A DNA stretch of 64,000 nucleotides, from NCBI GenBank assembly GCA_029207755.1, contig JARCOQ010000073.1, positions 372,001 through 436,000 of the forward strand. The letters are read 5' to 3'. The stretch comes from Chamaea fasciata (Eukaryota; Chordata; Aves; Passeriformes; Sylviidae). Shown piece after piece: positions 60,521 through 64,000 of this stretch. The position numbers were made by a program, and so were the translations under genes. The first letter of the stretch is position 1. The number at the start of each line of letters is the position of its first letter. The notes under the pieces were generated by a model that was not told the origin of the DNA, searched no databases, and saw only the letters and a list, made by a program, of their open reading frames with translations.

Positions 60521-63500
60521 GGTTTTGAGGCCTGGTGAAAACCATAAAAGCAGATGGGATGAGCAGAAGTGCAGGGACATGGACCAAAGCTTGCCCAATT
60601 ATTGCTCATTGAAATCAGCAGATTTCATTCATTTTCCCGAAAGGGAAAGCCTTCCTTTCGGGAAAGGGCATGAAATCTGGAAATCAGAGGATAAAGTGGA
60701 TCAAGCGCTCTGGAGTGGAGATGTGATCCAAAAAGCACGCAAGTGAGAAAATCCGAGAAAATCCGGAAACTGCGCAATTAGCACCGAATGGCCAGAGATG
60801 AAAGCAGGGGCAGTGCAAAAGTGCCAAGCTTGCCCAAATGACTCCAATTGAAATCCTGAACTCAGGGAAGACATGCATAGAAAGAGACTGGAGAAGAATT
60901 GACAGGAATGAAATGTCACAAAAAAAAGAGAAATAAAATAAGGAAAATTTTGGACGCTGGGTTAAAACCATAAAAGCAAATGGGATGAGCAGAAGTGCAG
61001 CGACAAGGACCAAAGCTTCCCCAATTATTGCTCATTGTTATGGGCAGATTACATTCCCTTTCCCAAAAGGGAAAGCCTTCTTTCTGGGAAAGGGAATGAT
61101 ATCTGGAAATCAGAGAACAAAAGGGGATCAAGCGCTCTGGAGAGCAGATGTGATCCAAAAAGCACGCAAGTGAAAAAATACGAGAAAATCTGGAAACTGC
61201 GCAATTAGCACCGAATGGCCAGAGATGAAATCAGGGACAGTGCAAAGGTGCCAAGCTTGCCCAAATGACTCCAATTGAAATCCTGAACTCAGGGAAGACA
61301 TGCATAGAAAGAGAGTGGAGAAGAATTGATATGAATAAAATGTCACGAAAAACAAAGAAAAAAAGCAGGAATATTTTTGCGGCCAGGTGAAAACCATAAA
61401 AGCAGATGGGATGAGCAGAAGTGCAGGGACATGGACCGAAGCTTGCCCAATTATTGCTCATTGAAATCAGCAGATTTCATTCCCTTTCCCAAAAGGGAAT
61501 GAAATGTGGAAATCAGAGGATAAAGCACATCAAGCGTTCTGGAGAGGAGATGTGATCCAAAAAGCACGCGAGTGAAAAAACCTGAAAATTCGGGAAAAAG
61601 GCTGATTAGCACTGAATGGCCTGAGATGAAAGCAGGGGCAGTGCAAAGGTGCCAAGCTTGCCCAAATGACTCCAATTGAAATCCTGAACTCAGGGAAGAC
61701 ATGCATAGAAAGAGAGTGGAGAAGAATTGACAGAAATGAATTGTCCCAAAAAAAAAAAAAACAAATCAGTAAATAATTCAGAATCTTGGCGAAAATCATA
61801 AAAGCGATTGACATGAGCAGAAGTACAAGGACATGGACCGAAAATTTCCCAGTTATTGCTCATCGAAATCCGCAGATTTCATTCCCTTTCCCAAAAGGGA
61901 AAGCCTTCTTTTTGGGAAAGGGAATGATATCTGGAAATCAGAGAACAAATAGGATCAAGCCCTCTGGACAGCAGATGTGATCCATAAAGCACGCAAGTGA
62001 AAAAATCCGAGAAAATCCGGAAACTGCGCAATTAGCACCGAATGGCCAGAGATGAAAGCAGGGGCAGTGCAAAGGTGCCAAGCTTGCCCAAATGACTCCA
62101 ATTGAAATCTTGAACTCAGGGAAGACATGCATAGAAAGAGAGTGGAGAAGAATTGAGATGAATGAAATGTCACAAAAAACAAAGAAAAAAATAAGGAATA
62201 TTTTTGAGGCCAGGGGAAAATCATAAAAGCAGATGGGATGAGCAGAAGTGCAGGGACATGGACCGAAGCTTGCCCAATTATTGCTCATTGAAATCAGCAG
62301 ATTTCATTCCCTTTCCCGAAAGGGAAAGCCTTCCTTTCGGGAAAGGGAATGAAATCTGGAAATCAGAGGATAAAGTGGATCAAGCGCTCTGGATTGGAGA
62401 TGTGATCCAAAAAGCACGCAAGTGAGAAAATCCGAGAAAATCCGGAAACTGCGCAATTAGCACCGAATGGCCAGAGATGAAAGCAGGGGCAGTGCAAAAG
62501 TGCCAAGCTTGCCCAAATGACTCCAATTGAAATCCTGAACTCAGGGAAGACATGCATAGAAAGAGAGTGGAGAAGAATTGACAGGAATGAAATGTCACAA
62601 AAAAAAGAGAAATAAAATAAGGAAAATTTTGGACGCTGGGTTAAAACCATAAAAGCAAACTGGATGAGCAGAAGTGCAGCGACAAGGACCAAAGCTTCCC
62701 CAATTATTGCTCATTGTTATGGGCAGATTACATTCCCTTTCCCAAAAGGGAAAGCCTTCTTTTTGGGAAAGGGAATGATATCTGGAAATCAGAGAACAAA
62801 AGGGGACCAAGCGCTCTGGAGAGCAGATGTGATCCAAAAAGCACGCAAGTGAAAAAATACGAGAAAATCTGGAAACTGCGCAATTAGCACCGAATGGACA
62901 GAGATGAAATCAGGGACAGTGCAAAGGTGCCAAGCTTGCCCAAATGACTCCAATTGAAATCCTGAACTCAGGGAAGACATGCATAGAAAGAGAGTGGAGA
63001 AGAATTGATATGAATAAAATGTCACGAAAAACAAAGAAAAAAATCAGGAATATTTTTGCGGCCAGGCGAAAATCATAAAAGCAGATGGGATGAGCAGAAG
63101 TGCAAGGACATGGACCGAAGCTTGCCCAATTATTGCTCATTGAAATCAGCAGATTTCATTCCCTTTCCCGAAAGGGAAAGCCTTCCTTTCGGGAAAGGGA
63201 ATGAAATCTGGAAATCAGAGGGTAAAGTGGATCAATCGCTCTGGAGTGGAGATGTGATCCAAAAAGCACGCGAGTGAAAAAACCTGAAAATTCGGGAAAA
63301 AGGCTGATTACCACTGAATGGCCAGAGATGAAAGCAGGGGCAGTGCAAAGGTGCCAAGCTTTCCCAAATGACTCCAATTGAAATCCTGAACTCAGGGAAG
63401 ACATGCATAGAAAGAGAGTGGAGAAGAATTGAGATGAATGAAATGTCACAAAAAACAAAGAAAAAAATAAGGAATATTTTTGAGGCCAGGGGAAACCCAT

Positions 63501-64000
63501 AAAAGCAGATGGGATGAGCAGAAGTGCAGGGACATGGACCGAAGCTTGCCCAATTATTGCTCATTGAAATCAGCAGATTTCATTCCCTTTCCCGAAAGGG
63601 AAAGCCTTCCTTTCGGGAAAGGGAATGAAATCTGGAAATCAGAGGATAAAGTGGATCAAGCGATCTCGAGTGGAGATGTGATCCAAAAAGCACGCGAGTG
63701 AAAAAACCTGAAAATTCAGGAAAAAGGCTGATTACCACTGAATGGCCAGAGATGAAAGCAGGGGCAGTGCAAAGGTGCCAAGCTTGCCCAAATGACTCCA
63801 ATTGAAATCCTGAACTCAGGGAAGACATGTATAGAAAGAGAGTGGAGAAGAATTGCTAGAAATGTATTGTCCCAAAAAAAACAAAAACAAATCAGTAAAG
63901 AAATCAGAATCTTGGCGAAAATCATAAAAGCGATAGACATGAGCAGAAGTACAAGGACATGGACCGAAAATTTCCCAGTTATTGCTCATCGAAATCCGCA
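60521..64000 (+). repeat. Third copy of the alpha-beta-gamma-delta-epsilon-beta-gamma-epsilon-delta' segment
   Basis: Anchors 60545, 60971, 61397, 61799, 62224, 62650, 63076, 63500, 63925 equal those at 49602-52982 plus 10,943 and those at 40722-44102 plus 19,823. The segment runs off the window end inside a delta' monomer. Private changes include 'aaagcacatcaagcg' near 61,527 and 'ctggattggagatg' near 62,392. Confidence 0.9.

Larger units (their letters stand above)
1..64000 (+). repeat. Satellite DNA array, ~422-bp monomer, all head to tail
   Basis: The whole window is built from one repeat family. I anchored monomers on the T of 'cataaaagc' (or 'cataagg' in the zeta class) and found 147 anchors from 71 to 63925. 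Spacing is mostly 421-428 bp, with short forms of 401-406 bp and long forms of 437 bp; the mean is 422.4 bp after subtracting five 437-bp insertions. Every monomer reads in the same direction; I saw no inverted unit. Landmarks recurring in nearly every monomer are two HindIII sites (AAGCTT), one ATGCAT (NsiI) in 'acatgcatagaaag', one CAATTG (MfeI), and an inverted repeat. The top strand is rich in A and G. No unique sequence separates the monomers. This is typical of constitutive heterochromatin; which chromosome region it comes from cannot be read here. Confidence 0.98.

Noticed and set aside
1..64000. A CRISPR array
   Set aside because: Repeats are 422 bp and contiguous, with no short constant repeats and unique spacers and no cas genes.
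1..64000. Assigning the satellite to a named family or species (for example avian sex-chromosome repeats or cetacean 422-bp satellite)
   Set aside because: Monomer length or A-tract style alone is not enough, and I recognise no family-specific sequence. A database search is needed.
1..64000. Telomeric or ribosomal RNA repeats
   Set aside because: No TTAGGG-type tandem runs and no conserved rRNA core sequences were seen.

Overview
The 64 kb is one uninterrupted satellite DNA array with no gene that I can support. A monomer of about 422 bp is repeated head to tail, always in the same orientation. I counted 147 monomer starts, anchored on the T of a recurring 'cataaaagc' motif, from position 71 to 63925. 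With five insertions subtracted, the mean spacing is 422.4 bp. Large, highly homogenised satellite arrays with higher-order structure, plus an LTR-like insertion with an ATTAAA signal, point to nuclear heterochromatin (centromeric, pericentromeric or sex-chromosome type) of a complex eukaryote, probably an animal. I cannot name the species; bird or other vertebrate is only a guess.

Each monomer has, in order: (1) the anchor and a block with a HindIII site; (2) a strong inverted repeat, typically 20-bp arms around a 9-nt loop; (3) a conserved block ending in A-tracts about 10 bp apart; (4) a second HindIII block that resembles the first, so the monomer looks like an old dimer; (5) a variable A-rich linker before the next anchor. 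The linker defines classes, named here alpha (GGCCTGG), beta (GCTGGGTTAAAACC), gamma (GCGGCCAGG), delta (poly-A then CAGTAAATAATTCAG), epsilon (GAGGCCAGGGG), zeta (diverged, carries the insertion), plus hybrids alpha' and delta'.

The classes form nested higher-order repeats. Positions ~775-33,925 hold two copies of a 15.66-kb super-repeat of about 35 monomers. Each contains an inner six-monomer, 2,526-bp repeat (gamma-delta-alpha-beta-beta-delta), present twice in the first copy and three times in the second. A 2,974-bp seven-monomer repeat occurs twice at ~35.5-41.5 kb. A segment of about 5.9 kb (39.0-44.95 kb) recurs 8,880 bp downstream (47.9-53.8 kb), with a piece of the 2,526-bp family between. 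A 2,951-bp seven-monomer repeat is tandem at ~52.6-58.5 kb. A diverged pocket follows (58.9-60.1 kb), and the last 3.5 kb repeats 49.6-53.1 kb and 40.7-44.2 kb.

The only non-satellite DNA is a 437-bp element present five times (4208, 14333, 19868, 32114, 59572), always at the same point of a diverged zeta monomer. It starts TG, ends CA, has a possible 7-bp target duplication and an ATTAAA near its 3' end. It looks like a solo LTR that inserted once and was then multiplied with the satellite. No protein-coding gene, RNA gene, CRISPR array or bacterial feature is supported. The many short open frames are translations of the repeat.
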